Counted from the stretch's first letter, positions 43,467-52,497 are shown. The stretch is 64,000 nt of DNA from Exercitatus varius (GCF_029577735.1 NZ_JARQTO010000003.1:1-64000); one strand, 5' to 3'. A program made the numbers and translations. The notes: generated by a model from the letters alone, not told the origin.

Positions 43467-45341
43467 ATGGAGCATAATCCACAATCTCAATTGAAATTGT
43501 TAATCGCCCAAGGGAAAGAGCAGGGGTATTTGACTTTTGCGGAAGTGAACGATCATCTCCCTGAAGATTTGGTGGATACCGATCAAATCGAAGACATTAT
43601 TCAAATGATTAATGATATGGGTATTCAAGTGTTGGAAACCGCACCTGATGCCGATGATCTTTTGTTAAACGAAAATATTACCGAAACCGACGAAGATGCG
43701 GTGGAAGAAGCCACGCAAGTGCTTTCCAGCGTGGAATCCGAACTGGGCCGCACGACCGATCCGGTGCGCATGTATATGCGCGAAATGGGCAGTGTGGAAC
43801 TGCTTGACCGGGAAGGCGAAATCGGCATCGCCAAACGCATTGAAGACGGTATTAACGAGGTACAAAGCGCCATTGCGGAATATCCGGAAGGCATCACTTA
43901 TTTACTTCACCAATATGCGCAAGTGGAAGAAGGCGGCGTTCGCCTGGCGGATTTGATTACCGGTTTTGTGGATCCGACGGTGGAAGAGGAAAGTGCGGTC
44001 GAATTTAGCGAAGATTTATCGGATGACGAAGATGCGGATATCGAAGTGGATGCGGATCTGGACGATGAAAGCGAAGACGAAGAAAGCAACGGCGATAACA
44101 ACGGTTCCAATGATGACAATGACAATTCTATCGATCCGGAAGTCGCCCGTGAAAAATTCCATGCGTTAAAAGATCAACACGATAAAACCATTGCGGCGAT
44201 TGCCAAACACGGTCGCGCCAGTGTGAAAGCGCGCGAACAAATGAAAGCGTTGTCCGATATTTTCACTCAATTCCGTTTGGTGCCGCGCCAATTTGATGTG
44301 TTGGTCATTCCGATGCGCGACATGATGAAACGCATCCGCATCGAAGAACGCCAAATTCAGCGTTGGGCGGTGGATTATGCCAAAATGCCGAAAGAAGAAT
44401 TTGTGAAAATTTTCTCCGCGAGCAAAGGCACCAACGACGCCTGGTTAACCAAATTACTGGGCGGCAAGAAACCTTATGCGGAAAAACTGGCGAAATATGC
44501 GGAGGATATTCGCGCTTCAATAGCCAAATTACAGAATTTGGAACAGGAAACTCACTTAACTATCGAGCAAATCCGGGATATCGGCGATCGTATTTCTCAA
44601 GGCGAATTAAAAGCCCGTCGCGCCAAAAAAGAAATGGTGGAAGCGAATTTACGTTTGGTGATCTCCATTGCGAAAAAATATACCAACCGCGGTTTACAGT
44701 TTTTGGATTTAATTCAGGAAGGTAACATCGGTTTGATGAAAGCGGTGGATAAATTCGAATATCGCCGCGGTTATAAGTTTTCGACTTATGCCACATGGTG
44801 GATTCGTCAGGCGATTACCCGCTCGATTGCGGACCAAGCGCGCACCATCCGTATTCCTGTACACATGATCGAAACCATTAACAAGTTAAACCGGATTTCC
44901 CGTCAGTGCCTGCAGGAAATGGGACGGGAAGCCACTCCGGAAGAATTGGCGGAACGCATGGGCATGCCGGAAGATAAAATCCGTAAAGTGCTGAAAATCG
45001 CTAAAGAACCGATTTCCATGGAAACGCCGATTGGTGACGACGATGATTCCCATTTAGGCGATTTCATTGAAGACAGCACTCTTGAACTGCCGTTAGACAG
45101 CGCAACGGCGCAAAGTCTGAAAGTGGCGACGCACGAAGTGCTGGAAGGTTTAACCCCGCGTGAGGCGAAAGTGTTGCGCATGCGTTTCGGGATTGATATG
45201 AATACGGATCACACGTTGGAAGAAGTGGGTAAACAGTTCGATGTGACGCGCGAACGTATTCGTCAAATCGAAGCAAAAGCATTGCGCAAATTGCGTCATC
45301 CGAGCCGCTCGGAAACATTACGCAGTTTCCTGGACGAATAG
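43467..45341 (+). CDS. rpoD: RNA polymerase sigma factor RpoD (sigma-70)
   Basis: RpoD is the housekeeping sigma factor. The 624-residue protein shows region 1.1 at the N-terminus, DPVRMYMREMGSVELLDREGEI (1.2) and a highly acidic non-conserved insert (about residues 170-215). Region 2 has NLRLVISIAKKYTNRGLQFLDLIQEGN and the -10-binding YATWWIRQAITRS. Region 4 ends with TLEEVGKQFDVTRERIRQIEAKALRKLRHPSR. An uptake signal lies inside the acidic insert near 43992. Confidence 0.98.
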   Translation: MEHNPQSQLKLLIAQGKEQGYLTFAEVNDHLPEDLVDTDQIEDIIQMINDMGIQVLETAPDADDLLLNENITETDEDAVEEATQVLSSVESELGRTTDPVRMYMREMGSVELLDREGEIGIAKRIEDGINEVQSAIAEYPEGITYLLHQYAQVEEGGVRLADLITGFVDPTVEEESAVEFSEDLSDDEDADIEVDADLDDESEDEESNGDNNGSNDDNDNSIDPEVAREKFHALKDQHDKTIAAIAKHGRASVKAREQMKALSDIFTQFRLVPRQFDVLVIPMRDMMKRIRIEERQIQRWAVDYAKMPKEEFVKIFSASKGTNDAWLTKLLGGKKPYAEKLAKYAEDIRASIAKLQNLEQETHLTIEQIRDIGDRISQGELKARRAKKEMVEANLRLVISIAKKYTNRGLQFLDLIQEGNIGLMKAVDKFEYRRGYKFSTYATWWIRQAITRSIADQARTIRIPVHMIETINKLNRISRQCLQEMGREATPEELAERMGMPEDKIRKVLKIAKEPISMETPIGDDDDSHLGDFIEDSTLELPLDSATAQSLKVATHEVLEGLTPREAKVLRMRFGIDMNTDHTLEEVGKQFDVTRERIRQIEAKALRKLRHPSRSETLRSFLDE

Positions 45342-45358
45342 CGGTTCTTACATTTGTT

Positions 45359-45386
45359 AAAATCCACCTTTATAAGGTGGATTTTT
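45359..45386. terminator. Bidirectional terminator between rpoD and tadA
   Basis: AATCCACCTT/AAGGTGGATT with a short TAT loop lies between an A-run and a T-run. The tadA stop codon falls inside it. Confidence 0.9.
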
Positions 45387-45921
45387 GTTTTTCGACGGTT
45401 TTTTGTCCGGCTTGACGAGCTTGTTTTTGCGCTTTTTTCTGTTCCCGCCGCATGCTAAAAAAATCACTCAATTTTTGCCCGCACTTTTCCGCTAACACGC
45501 CGCCGGTTACTCTGATGACGTGATTCATTTTATAATCTTCAAAAAAATGAAAACGGGAACCGACCGCGCCGGTTTTCTCATCAGCCGCACCGAAAACCAG
45601 CCGTTTAATCCGACTGTGTAGAATCGCGCCGGCGCACATGGTGCAAGGTTCCAGCGTGACGTAAAGGGTGCAATTCAATAAGCGGTAATTCTGAATTTTC
45701 TCCGCGCCCTGACGTAACGCCATAATTTCCGCATGCGCCGTCGGATCACTGCGGGTAATCGATAAATTCCAGCCTTCACCGATAATTCGGTTGTTCTCAT
45801 CCACCAGAACCGCGCCTACGGGAATTTCACCCGTTGCCTGCGCTTTATCGGCAAGCGTAAGCGCGCGGTTCATGAAGAATTCATCGAGAGAAATTTGATT
45901 TTCGGGTATTGATGTGTTCAT
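45370..45921 (-). CDS. tadA: tRNA-specific adenosine deaminase
   Basis: TadA converts A34 to inosine in tRNA-Arg(ACG), an essential decoding step. The 183-residue protein has the zinc and proton-shuttle motifs HAE (His63, Glu65) and PCTMC (Cys93, Cys96). The C-terminal tail is basic and Gln/Lys-rich (QKKAQKQARQAGQK). The start at 45921 gives 16 residues before the usual first Met; an internal ATG (MNRAL) is the alternative start. It lies beyond the palindromic element from thyA. Confidence 0.95.
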   Translation of the reverse strand: MNTSIPENQISLDEFFMNRALTLADKAQATGEIPVGAVLVDENNRIIGEGWNLSITRSDPTAHAEIMALRQGAEKIQNYRLLNCTLYVTLEPCTMCAGAILHSRIKRLVFGAADEKTGAVGSRFHFFEDYKMNHVIRVTGGVLAEKCGQKLSDFFSMRREQKKAQKQARQAGQKTVEKQKSTL

Positions 45922-45940
45922 AGTTTTTTTATTTTAATCA

Positions 45941-46399
45941 CTTACTTTCTTTGCTTCGCCAAAGAAAGTAAGCAAAGAAAGGCGCCCCCGTTTTGCCTTA
46001 TTTCCTGAAAATACTTAAATTTGTTTCACGAAAATCTTGTAAACTCGCTACGCTCAGACAAACAAGATTTTCTATAAATTTAACCATTTTTAGGCGGCAA
46101 AAAGGGGAAAGTGCCGGCGTATTAAAATGATAGCCTTTTCAACGAATTATAAAAAACATTCAGAAATTTAACCGCACTTTTATTATCACGCTCTAAGAGG
46201 CCCCGTCTGAGGCGCCTGATCGACTTGAAATTTTCAGGAAAAGAAGTTTGTTTGAGCGTAACGAGTTTACTTATTTTCCGTCAAGAAAATTTCAACCAAA
46301 CGAAGAACGGCACCGAAGTCGGGGGCACTTTCTTTTGCATACTTTTCTTTGTGCAAGCAAAGAAAAGTATGGAACCTTTGGCGAAGCAAAGAAAGTAAG
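45941..46399. repeat. 459-bp nested palindromic element (MITE-like) between thyA and tadA
   Basis: The ends are perfect 24-base inverted repeats (45941-45964 and 46376-46399). Several hairpins are nested inside. A 13-bp stem with a six-base loop lies at 45941-45972. A 14-bp stem with a six-base loop lies at 46338-46371. An 11-bp pair GAAAATCTTGT/ACAAGATTTTC lies at 46030-46072. An 11-bp pair TTGAAATTTTC/GAAAATTTCAA lies on the right side (near 46226-46304). Further inner blocks match in inverted order with a few mismatches, such as the one read from AAACTCGCTACGCTC at 46041. No transposase is encoded, and no clear target duplication was found. It fills the whole gap between tadA and thyA. Confidence 0.8.
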
Positions 46400-46407
46400 A
46401 AATAAAT

Positions 46408-47259
46408 TTATACCGAAAACGGATATTTAATCGGCTCGTGGCATTCATATCCCACCACCTTAAAATCATCCATCGTCACCCAGGTTTCCAAATCTTTTAA
46501 GGTTTTAATATCCGGATTAATTTCCAGTTTCGGCGATGGGAACGGTTGGCGTTTGAGCTGCACATCCCGCATTAATTCCAGCTGATCCTCATAAATATGC
46601 GCGTTGACGATTTTATGGTACGCCTGTCCGGGCTTTTTGCCGGTAATCTGCGCCATTAAGGCTAAGAAAGTGAAAACCTGAATTTGGTTGAAGTTCAGGC
46701 CGAGCGGCACGTCGCAGGAACGTTGATAGCTGGTTAAATACAGCGTGTCGCCGAGTAATGAGAAGGTGTGATTGTACATGCAGGGGCGCAGGCAACCGAG
46801 ATCGAATTCGCCGGGATTTAAGAAGGTTAAAATTTCACCGCGATCGTCAATCCCGCGGCTGAGATCATCCACGATTTTGCGCAGTTGATCCACGGTTTCG
46901 CCGTTGGGTTTACGCCATGCGCGCCCTTGTACGCCGTAAACGCGTCCCATATCGTCGGTGCCTTTACGGGCGGGATTGTTTAACCAGGCTTGATTTTCGT
47001 TGGCGTTGGCATCCCAGGTTTTCGCGCCGAGTTTGCGGAAATCCGCCGCGTTATCGTAACCGCGAATGTAGCCCAGAAATTCGGCGATAGCGGCTTTCCA
47101 GTAGCTTTTGCGGGTGGTAATAATAGGAAATTCGTTATCTGCCACGTTATAGGTTAAATCGGCGTTAATCACGGTGAGGCAGCGTTTGCCCGTGCGTCGG
47201 TTTTCCACCCAGACGCCTTCATCCACGATACGCTGACATAAATCTAAATATTGACGCAT
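46408..47259 (-). CDS. thyA: Thymidylate synthase
   Basis: ThyA methylates dUMP to dTMP using methylenetetrahydrofolate, yielding the dihydrofolate that FolA recycles. The 283-residue enzyme has the catalytic Cys160 in LGCLRPCMYN and the phosphate-binding TSYQRSCDVPLGLNFNQ. It ends with the family VVGYECHEPIKYPFSV. It is somewhat longer than E. coli ThyA (264 residues), as in Haemophilus. It lies 11 bases after lgt on the same strand. Confidence 0.97.
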   Translation of the reverse strand: MRQYLDLCQRIVDEGVWVENRRTGKRCLTVINADLTYNVADNEFPIITTRKSYWKAAIAEFLGYIRGYDNAADFRKLGAKTWDANANENQAWLNNPARKGTDDMGRVYGVQGRAWRKPNGETVDQLRKIVDDLSRGIDDRGEILTFLNPGEFDLGCLRPCMYNHTFSLLGDTLYLTSYQRSCDVPLGLNFNQIQVFTFLALMAQITGKKPGQAYHKIVNAHIYEDQLELMRDVQLKRQPFPSPKLEINPDIKTLKDLETWVTMDDFKVVGYECHEPIKYPFSV

Positions 47260-47270
47260 AAAAAAACTCC

Positions 47271-48086
47271 TTATTTTTTGACCGCACTTTTATGTGAATA
47301 CGCCCAAATCATGACAGCGATGCCGATAATGATCATCGGCAGCGACAGCATTTGTCCTCGCGTAATCAGATCGCTTGCCGTGTTGACGTGATGATCGATT
47401 TCGCGTACGTACTCCACTAAGAACCGGAACAAGCCGTAGCCGATTAAAAACAGACCGGAAACCGCGCCTTGAGGCCGGGACCGACGGATAAACAGATTCA
47501 GAATGATAAACAGCAACACGCCTTCCAGCAGCATTTCGTAAAGTTGTGACGGGTGCAACGGCACATCGCCGGTATAACCGTAAGGAAACATCGCCCAAGG
47601 TACGGCGTCGGGATTTTCCACCGGACGACCCCAAAGTTCGTTATTAATAAAGTTTCCGAGGCGGCCCAATCCTAATCCGAACGGAATCAGCGGTGCAATC
47701 AGATCGGCGGTTTGCCAGAAACTGCGTTTTTGGCGGACGGAAGTCAGAATCATGGCGATAATCACGCCGATTAACCCGCCGTGGAAAGACATGCCGCCTT
47801 CCCAGATGCGGAATAAATAAAGCGGATCCTGTAAAAAAATATCGAAATTATAGAAAAAAACATCGCCGATTCGTCCGCCCAAAATCACGCCGGCGAAGCA
47901 GTTGTAAAGCAATTGCTCGAATTGATCTTCGGTCCAGGCGCCTTGTGATTTTCTCACCCGGCGTAAACCCAACCAGTAAGCGAAGGCAAAACCCAATAAA
48001 TACATCACGCCGTACCAGCGCAGGCTGATGGGCCCGATAGAAAAAATAACCGGATCGATGTAAGGAAGATGAATAAAATTTGTCAT
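47271..48086 (-). CDS. lgt: Prolipoprotein diacylglyceryl transferase
   Basis: Lgt adds diacylglycerol to the lipobox cysteine of prolipoproteins in the inner membrane. The 271-residue protein has about seven helices and the signature GRLGNFINNELWGRP. Also present are GGMSFHGGLIGVI with its conserved His, and HPSQLYEMLLEG. It acts on the lipoproteins in this window such as RlpA and LptE. An uptake signal overlaps its C-terminal codons near 47281. The gene precedes thyA. Confidence 0.96.
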   Translation of the reverse strand: MTNFIHLPYIDPVIFSIGPISLRWYGVMYLLGFAFAYWLGLRRVRKSQGAWTEDQFEQLLYNCFAGVILGGRIGDVFFYNFDIFLQDPLYLFRIWEGGMSFHGGLIGVIIAMILTSVRQKRSFWQTADLIAPLIPFGLGLGRLGNFINNELWGRPVENPDAVPWAMFPYGYTGDVPLHPSQLYEMLLEGVLLFIILNLFIRRSRPQGAVSGLFLIGYGLFRFLVEYVREIDHHVNTASDLITRGQMLSLPMIIIGIAVMIWAYSHKSAVKK

Positions 48087-48110
48087 AAAAATCCTGAAAA
48101 TAAATTCTGT

Positions 48111-48902
48111 TTATGCAATAAACATTTTAACGGCAATCAGCAGTAAGAAAACGGCAAAATAACGTTTAAGTCTGGCGACCGGCAGATTGGTTGCGGTCAT
48201 TGCGCCGAATTTGGTAGTAAACATGGAGGTTGCCACAATACCTAACATAGCCGGCAGATAAACGTAACCCAGGGACCATTCCGGCATATTGGCGTTGTTC
48301 CAGCCGCTGGTGATGTAACTTAAGGTGCCGGACAATGCCAACAACATGCCGCAGAATGAAGAAGAACCGATTGCCTGCTTCATTTCGTAACCGCGGCTGT
48401 TCAGAAATGGCACGATAAAACCGCCGCCCCCGATACCTGCGCCGCTGGATAAAACACCGATGACGGAGCCGCCGATAATAGCGGCCTGCGTGGTTAGCGG
48501 TTTGTCGCCCGTTTTGGATTTAACGGATAAAACCATTTTGGCGGCAAGATAAACCACTAATGCGGCAAATATTTTACTTGCCAGCTCGCGCGGCAGGTTG
48601 CTGATAAATAAGCTCGCCAGGTATGTGGCGATCATAATGGACGGTGCAAACACTTTCAGCGACGACCAGCGAATATTGCCTATTTTATAGTGGTTATAGG
48701 CGGAAGACGCGCCCGTTACGATAATGGTGGCGAAAGATGTGCCCAGCGCGGTCGTCATTAGCAGAGAATCCGGTACGCCGGCCAGCGGAAGCAAATAAAC
48801 CAGCACGGGCACAATCACCAATCCCCCGCCGATACCGAACAAGCCCGCCAGAAAACCGACTAAACAACCAACCGGCAGGCAAATTAAAAATAACGTTATC
48901 AT
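48111..48902 (-). CDS. TauE/SafE-family membrane permease
   Basis: The 263-residue protein has about eight hydrophobic helices and two related halves with GxxxGxxGGGxxxxP motifs (FLAGLFGIGGGLVIVPVL and SSGAGIGGGGFIVPFL). This is the TauE/SafE family, linked to export of sulfite, sulfoacetate and other sulfur or organic anions. The substrate cannot be read from sequence. It overlaps rppH by four bases and corresponds in position to HI0902 of H. influenzae. Confidence 0.88.
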   Translation of the reverse strand: MITLFLICLPVGCLVGFLAGLFGIGGGLVIVPVLVYLLPLAGVPDSLLMTTALGTSFATIIVTGASSAYNHYKIGNIRWSSLKVFAPSIMIATYLASLFISNLPRELASKIFAALVVYLAAKMVLSVKSKTGDKPLTTQAAIIGGSVIGVLSSGAGIGGGGFIVPFLNSRGYEMKQAIGSSSFCGMLLALSGTLSYITSGWNNANMPEWSLGYVYLPAMLGIVATSMFTTKFGAMTATNLPVARLKRYFAVFLLLIAVKMFIA

Positions 48903-49492
48903 CTGCGTTTTTTCCCTTTTTTATTTTGAGGGGCGTATTTGTGGTAATAGGGTTGCTTTTTGCCGGATTCCGCCTTTCCGGCTTCGTTATGTTGAAAAAG
49001 TGCGGTCTCATTTTTGCTCGGATCGAATAAAAATTGCGCAAATTCTTTCATTGCCCGGCGATATACATCGCGTTTAAAGGAAACCACCTGACGAACGGAA
49101 TACCAGAAGCTGACCCAGCGCCAGCCGTCGAATTCGGGAGATTGCGTACGGCCCATATCAATTTCTTTTTCATTACAAAGTAACTGCAACAGAAACCAAC
49201 GTTGTTTCTGCCCGATGCAAACGGGTTTACTGTCGTGCCGCAATAGTCGTTTCGGCAATTTATAACGCAGCCATTGCTTCGAAGCGTAAAGAATTTTGAC
49301 GTCTTTTTTCTGCAATCCCACTTCTTCAAACAATTCGCGATACATCGCTTGTTCGGGCGTTTCGCCTTCGTTGATGCCGCCTTGCGGAAATTGCCAAGAG
49401 TTTTGCCCGTACCTTTTTGCCCAAAGCACTTGTCCTTTGCGGTTACAAATCACAATGCCAACATTAGGACGGTAGCCATCGAAGTCGATCAC
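48899..49492 (-). CDS. rppH: RNA pyrophosphohydrolase RppH
   Basis: RppH removes pyrophosphate from mRNA 5' ends, starting RNase E decay. The 197-residue protein starts MIDFDGYRPNVGIVICN. It contains the Nudix box GGINEGETPEQAMYRELFEEVGL with the catalytic glutamates, and the ...SPEFDGWRWVSFWYSVRQVV segment. The lysine-rich tail is variable. It begins the minus-strand set rppH, TauE-type permease, lgt, thyA. Confidence 0.96.
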   Translation of the reverse strand: MIDFDGYRPNVGIVICNRKGQVLWAKRYGQNSWQFPQGGINEGETPEQAMYRELFEEVGLQKKDVKILYASKQWLRYKLPKRLLRHDSKPVCIGQKQRWFLLQLLCNEKEIDMGRTQSPEFDGWRWVSFWYSVRQVVSFKRDVYRRAMKEFAQFLFDPSKNETALFQHNEAGKAESGKKQPYYHKYAPQNKKGKKRR

Positions 49493-49541
49493 TATCCTTC
49501 ACCTTAACTGTAAAAATTCATAAGCATGAATTATGTCATAG

Positions 49542-49685
49542 CAGGCGGATTTCGCCAATACTGTATGCGGTTTATCTCGCGCCATTCTTCGTATTGTGGA
49601 TAAATTTGGGGATAATTGGGAGATAGAAAATTCCGATCCCGCCGAAGATTCGGAAAGTAACGGGGTTCCGAATATGGTTATCTGA
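49542..49685 (+). pseudogene. Short coding-like relic upstream of purM, part 1
   Basis: After a stop at 49539 a 47-codon open stretch reads like normal protein (RAILRIVDKFGDNWE, then an acidic SDPAEDSESN) but has no start codon or ribosome site. I do not recognise the family. The gap 49493-50078 has lost coding integrity, and this may be one surviving piece. Confidence 0.25.
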
Positions 49686-49704
49686 AATTTAAAGCAAAAA
49701 TTGA

Positions 49705-49905
49705 CCACACTTTTTATCGGGAAAAGGACGATATTTCGCTCGGATTTTGACCGTTCGGGAAGCGGGAAAAGCCATTTATGAGTTATTCAGTTTTTTTGTG
49801 GATAAGGTTGTGATTGAAGTCGGGAAGAACACTGTAAAATATTCTCGGTTGAAGGGGCTTGGTTCTAAATATAGAAATAAAATCAATAAGTTAAACCTGA
49901 AGTGA
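49705..49905 (+). pseudogene. Short coding-like relic upstream of purM, part 2
   Basis: A 66-codon open frame ends TGA at 49903. Its last part reads GKAIYELFSFFVDKVVIEVG and then a basic tail ending KINKLNLK, with balanced composition, but no good start is visible. A nearby uptake signal is damaged by one base (GACCACACTT, about 49703). Together with the upstream piece this suggests a decayed insertion or small gene. No homologue is recognised. Confidence 0.25.
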
Positions 49906-50078
49906 TGAGCCGGAAATTTTTCCCGTTTAGGCCGGATTAGCGCCGGTCAAAAAATAACCGATTTTCACCGGGCGGATTTTTCTCCGCCGTACGCGGAAAA
50001 TTATCGCAAACGATTACGTTAGCTGATACAATACGCCACAAATTTTTTACTCACCTAATCTTTAGAAGGAAATTTACC

Positions 50079-51116
50079 GTGAGCAAACAATCTTTAAGTT
50101 ATAAAGACGCGGGCGTCGATATTAACGCGGGTAATGAATTGGTCGAACGCATTAAACCGCATGTGAAACGCACCACGCGTTCGGAAGTGATTGGCGGTTT
50201 AGGCGGATTTGGCGCATTGTGCGCTTTACCGACCAAATATAAAGAACCGGTGTTGGTGTCGGGGACTGACGGGGTGGGAACCAAACTGCGTTTGGCTATT
50301 GATTTGAAAAAACACGATACCATCGGAATCGACTTGGTTGCCATGTGTGTAAACGATTTAGTGGTGCAAGGCGCCGAGCCGTTGTTTTTCCTGGATTATT
50401 ATGCCACCGGTAAATTAGACGTCGATGTGGCGTCCGATGTAGTAAAAGGCATTGCGGAAGGCTGCGTGCAATCCGGTTGTGCGTTAGTGGGCGGCGAAAC
50501 CGCAGAAATGCCGGGCATGTATCATGAGGGCGATTACGATTTGGCGGGTTTCTGTGTCGGCGTGGTGGAAAAGTCAAAAATTCTGGACGGCTCTAAAGTG
50601 CGGGCGGGAGATGCGTTAATTGCATTAGGTTCAAGCGGCCCGCATTCAAACGGTTACTCGTTAGTGCGTAAAGTAATTGAAGTGGCGGGCGTGAATCCGG
50701 CGACCGAACAATTAGCCGGTAAACCGTTGGCGGAACAGGTGTTAGCGCCTACTAAAATTTACGTTAAATCCGTACTTGAGTTAATCGAAAAAGCGGAAGT
50801 GCACGCCATTGCCCATTTGACCGGCGGCGGTTTCTGGGAAAATATTCCGCGCGTGTTACCGAAAGATGTGAAAGTAGTGATCGATGAAAGCAGCTGGGAA
50901 TGGCAGCCTGTGTTTAAATGGTTGCAACAACAGGGCAATATTACCCGCCATGAAATGTACCGTACGTTCAACTGCGGCGTCGGCATGGTGATTGCGTTGC
51001 CTGAGACGGAAGCGGAAAAGGCGTTGAACGTTTTGCGCACGGCCGGTGAAAATGCTTGGTTAATCGGCCGGGTCGAACCGTTGAATGCCGGAGAAGAGCA
51101 AGTCATCATTCGTTAA
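50079..51116 (+). CDS. purM: Phosphoribosylaminoimidazole synthetase (AIR synthase)
   Basis: PurM closes the imidazole ring in purine synthesis. The 345-residue protein has LSYKDAGVDINAGNELVERIKP at the start, then GVGTKLRLAIDLKKHDTIGIDLVAMCVND, with the conserved Asp and Asn of the ATP and metal site, and the GGETAEMPGMYHEGDYDLAGF loop. It is followed by purN; the pair is adjacent as in E. coli, though a terminator-like hairpin lies between them. Confidence 0.98.
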   Translation: MSKQSLSYKDAGVDINAGNELVERIKPHVKRTTRSEVIGGLGGFGALCALPTKYKEPVLVSGTDGVGTKLRLAIDLKKHDTIGIDLVAMCVNDLVVQGAEPLFFLDYYATGKLDVDVASDVVKGIAEGCVQSGCALVGGETAEMPGMYHEGDYDLAGFCVGVVEKSKILDGSKVRAGDALIALGSSGPHSNGYSLVRKVIEVAGVNPATEQLAGKPLAEQVLAPTKIYVKSVLELIEKAEVHAIAHLTGGGFWENIPRVLPKDVKVVIDESSWEWQPVFKWLQQQGNITRHEMYRTFNCGVGMVIALPETEAEKALNVLRTAGENAWLIGRVEPLNAGEEQVIIR

Positions 51117-51133
51117 TGGAAAAATAATTTAAC

Positions 51134-51163
51134 AAAGCCCGATCTCCGGATTGGGCTTTTGGT
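51134..51163 (+). terminator. Terminator-like hairpin between purM and purN
   Basis: AAAGCCC pairs with GGGCTTT, with an inner ATC/GAT stem, followed by a T-rich run ending ten bases before the purN start. It may attenuate purN rather than fully end transcription. Confidence 0.7.
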
Positions 51164-51170
51164 TTTAATA

Positions 51171-51809
51171 ATGAAAAAAATTGTCGTATTAATTTCAGGA
51201 ACGGGAACGAATTTACAGGCGCTTATCGATGCCTGTGCGGCGGGCCGTATTAATGCCAGGGTGGCGGCGGTCATCAGTAATCAGGCTTCCGCTTTGGGTT
51301 TGGAACGGGCAAAAACTGCGCAAATTCCTACCGCACTTTTTATCCGTCGGGATTTCGCCGATCATGCGGCGATGGACCAAGCCATCGGGGATTATATCGA
51401 AAAGATCGGCGCGGATTTAATCGTGTTGGCGGGTTACATGAAAATTCTGAGCGAAGGTTTCGTTACGCGCTTTGCAGGGAAAATTCTTAATATTCATCCG
51501 TCATTATTGCCGAAATATAAAGGACTGAATACTTATCAACAAGTGCTGGACGCCGGCGACAGCGAACACGGTACCAGCGTGCATTTCGTCACGCCGGAAC
51601 TGGACGGCGGCGCCGTTATTTTACAGGCGAAAGTGCCGATTTTCCCCGGAGACGACATTTCGGATATTGAAGCGCGGGTCAAAACCCAGGAATTGCAGAT
51701 TTATCCGTTGGTAGTGAAGTGGTTTATCGATGGGCGTTTGCAGGAAATTCAAGGCAAAGCCTATTTAGACGGCAAATTATTGCCGGAAAACGGCTATGCC
51801 GACGAATAA
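51171..51809 (+). CDS. purN: Phosphoribosylglycinamide formyltransferase 1 (folate-dependent)
   Basis: PurN formylates GAR with 10-formyltetrahydrofolate; the formate-dependent PurT is also encoded here. The ATG at 51171 gives 212 residues starting MKKIVVLISGTGTNLQALID. The conserved catalytic segment follows, with NIHPSLLPKYKG (Asn-His) and GTSVHFVTPELDGG (Asp). No clear ribosome site precedes the start, since the hairpin T-run is immediately upstream, so expression may be weak or coupled to structure. An uptake-like signal lies near 51320. Confidence 0.96.
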   Translation: MKKIVVLISGTGTNLQALIDACAAGRINARVAAVISNQASALGLERAKTAQIPTALFIRRDFADHAAMDQAIGDYIEKIGADLIVLAGYMKILSEGFVTRFAGKILNIHPSLLPKYKGLNTYQQVLDAGDSEHGTSVHFVTPELDGGAVILQAKVPIFPGDDISDIEARVKTQELQIYPLVVKWFIDGRLQEIQGKAYLDGKLLPENGYADE

Positions 51810-51894
51810 TTTCATAAAGTGCGGTCATTTTTTATCGGATTTTTGATATAGTAATACGGTCTTTGACTTATTAACCTTTGGAGAACGCATTGGT

Positions 51895-52434
51895 ATGGAA
51901 AAAATCATCATTGATGAAGACCAGTTTATGCGCACGATTTCACGAATTTCCCACGAAATTATTGAAAAACACGAGAATTTAAACGAACTCGTAATTGTCG
52001 GAATTAAACGCCGCGGAGCGGAAATTGCAGAATTAATTAAGCGGAAAATCAATGAGTTAACCGGTTCTCAAATTCCGTCTATTGATTTGGATATCACTTT
52101 TTATCGCGATGATTTGGAATATGCCGAACCGAGCAGCCAATCGCCGGTGTATAACGGTTCTTCCGACTTCATCAGCGTGCAGAATAAAACCGTGATTTTG
52201 GTGGACGATGTGCTGTTTACCGGCAGAACCATTCGTGCGGCCCTGGATGCTTTAGTGGATTTCGGGCGCGCGTCCAGAGTGGAACTGGTGATTTTTGTGG
52301 ATCGCGGGCATCGCGAGCTGCCGATTCGTGCCGATTACGTAGGAAAAAACGTACCGACCAGCCGCAGCGAGAAAGTGCAGGTGCGTACGATGAAGTTTGA
52401 CGGTTGTTATGAAGTGGCTTTATTGCCGCGATAA
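51895..52434 (+). CDS. pyrR: PyrR-type uracil phosphoribosyltransferase / RNA regulator
   Basis: The 179-residue protein matches PyrR. It has the N-terminal RISHEIIEKH segment, LVIVGIKRRGAEIAELI, and the PRPP loop VILVDDVLFTGRTIRAA (residues 100-116). In Bacillus PyrR binds pyr mRNA to cause attenuation and also makes UMP from uracil. Here it stands away from any pyr gene, with its own leader, so salvage of uracil is the safer reading. Related PyrR genes are known in Haemophilus. Confidence 0.93.
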   Translation: MEKIIIDEDQFMRTISRISHEIIEKHENLNELVIVGIKRRGAEIAELIKRKINELTGSQIPSIDLDITFYRDDLEYAEPSSQSPVYNGSSDFISVQNKTVILVDDVLFTGRTIRAALDALVDFGRASRVELVIFVDRGHRELPIRADYVGKNVPTSRSEKVQVRTMKFDGCYEVALLPR

Positions 52435-52497
52435 GGAACTTTTTCCGCCGTTTTTTCTCTAATAAGCAAATTTATTAACTTATATCTGGTATAGTTT

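Noticed and set aside
46248..46430. Open frame of 60 codons inside the palindromic element
   Set aside because: Its sequence follows from the inverted repeats themselves, and it runs into the end of thyA on the other strand.
49499..49708. Minus-strand open frame of 69 codons downstream of purM's left gap
   Set aside because: It lies over a better plus-strand coding-like stretch, has no ribosome site, and shows no protein-like pattern of its own.
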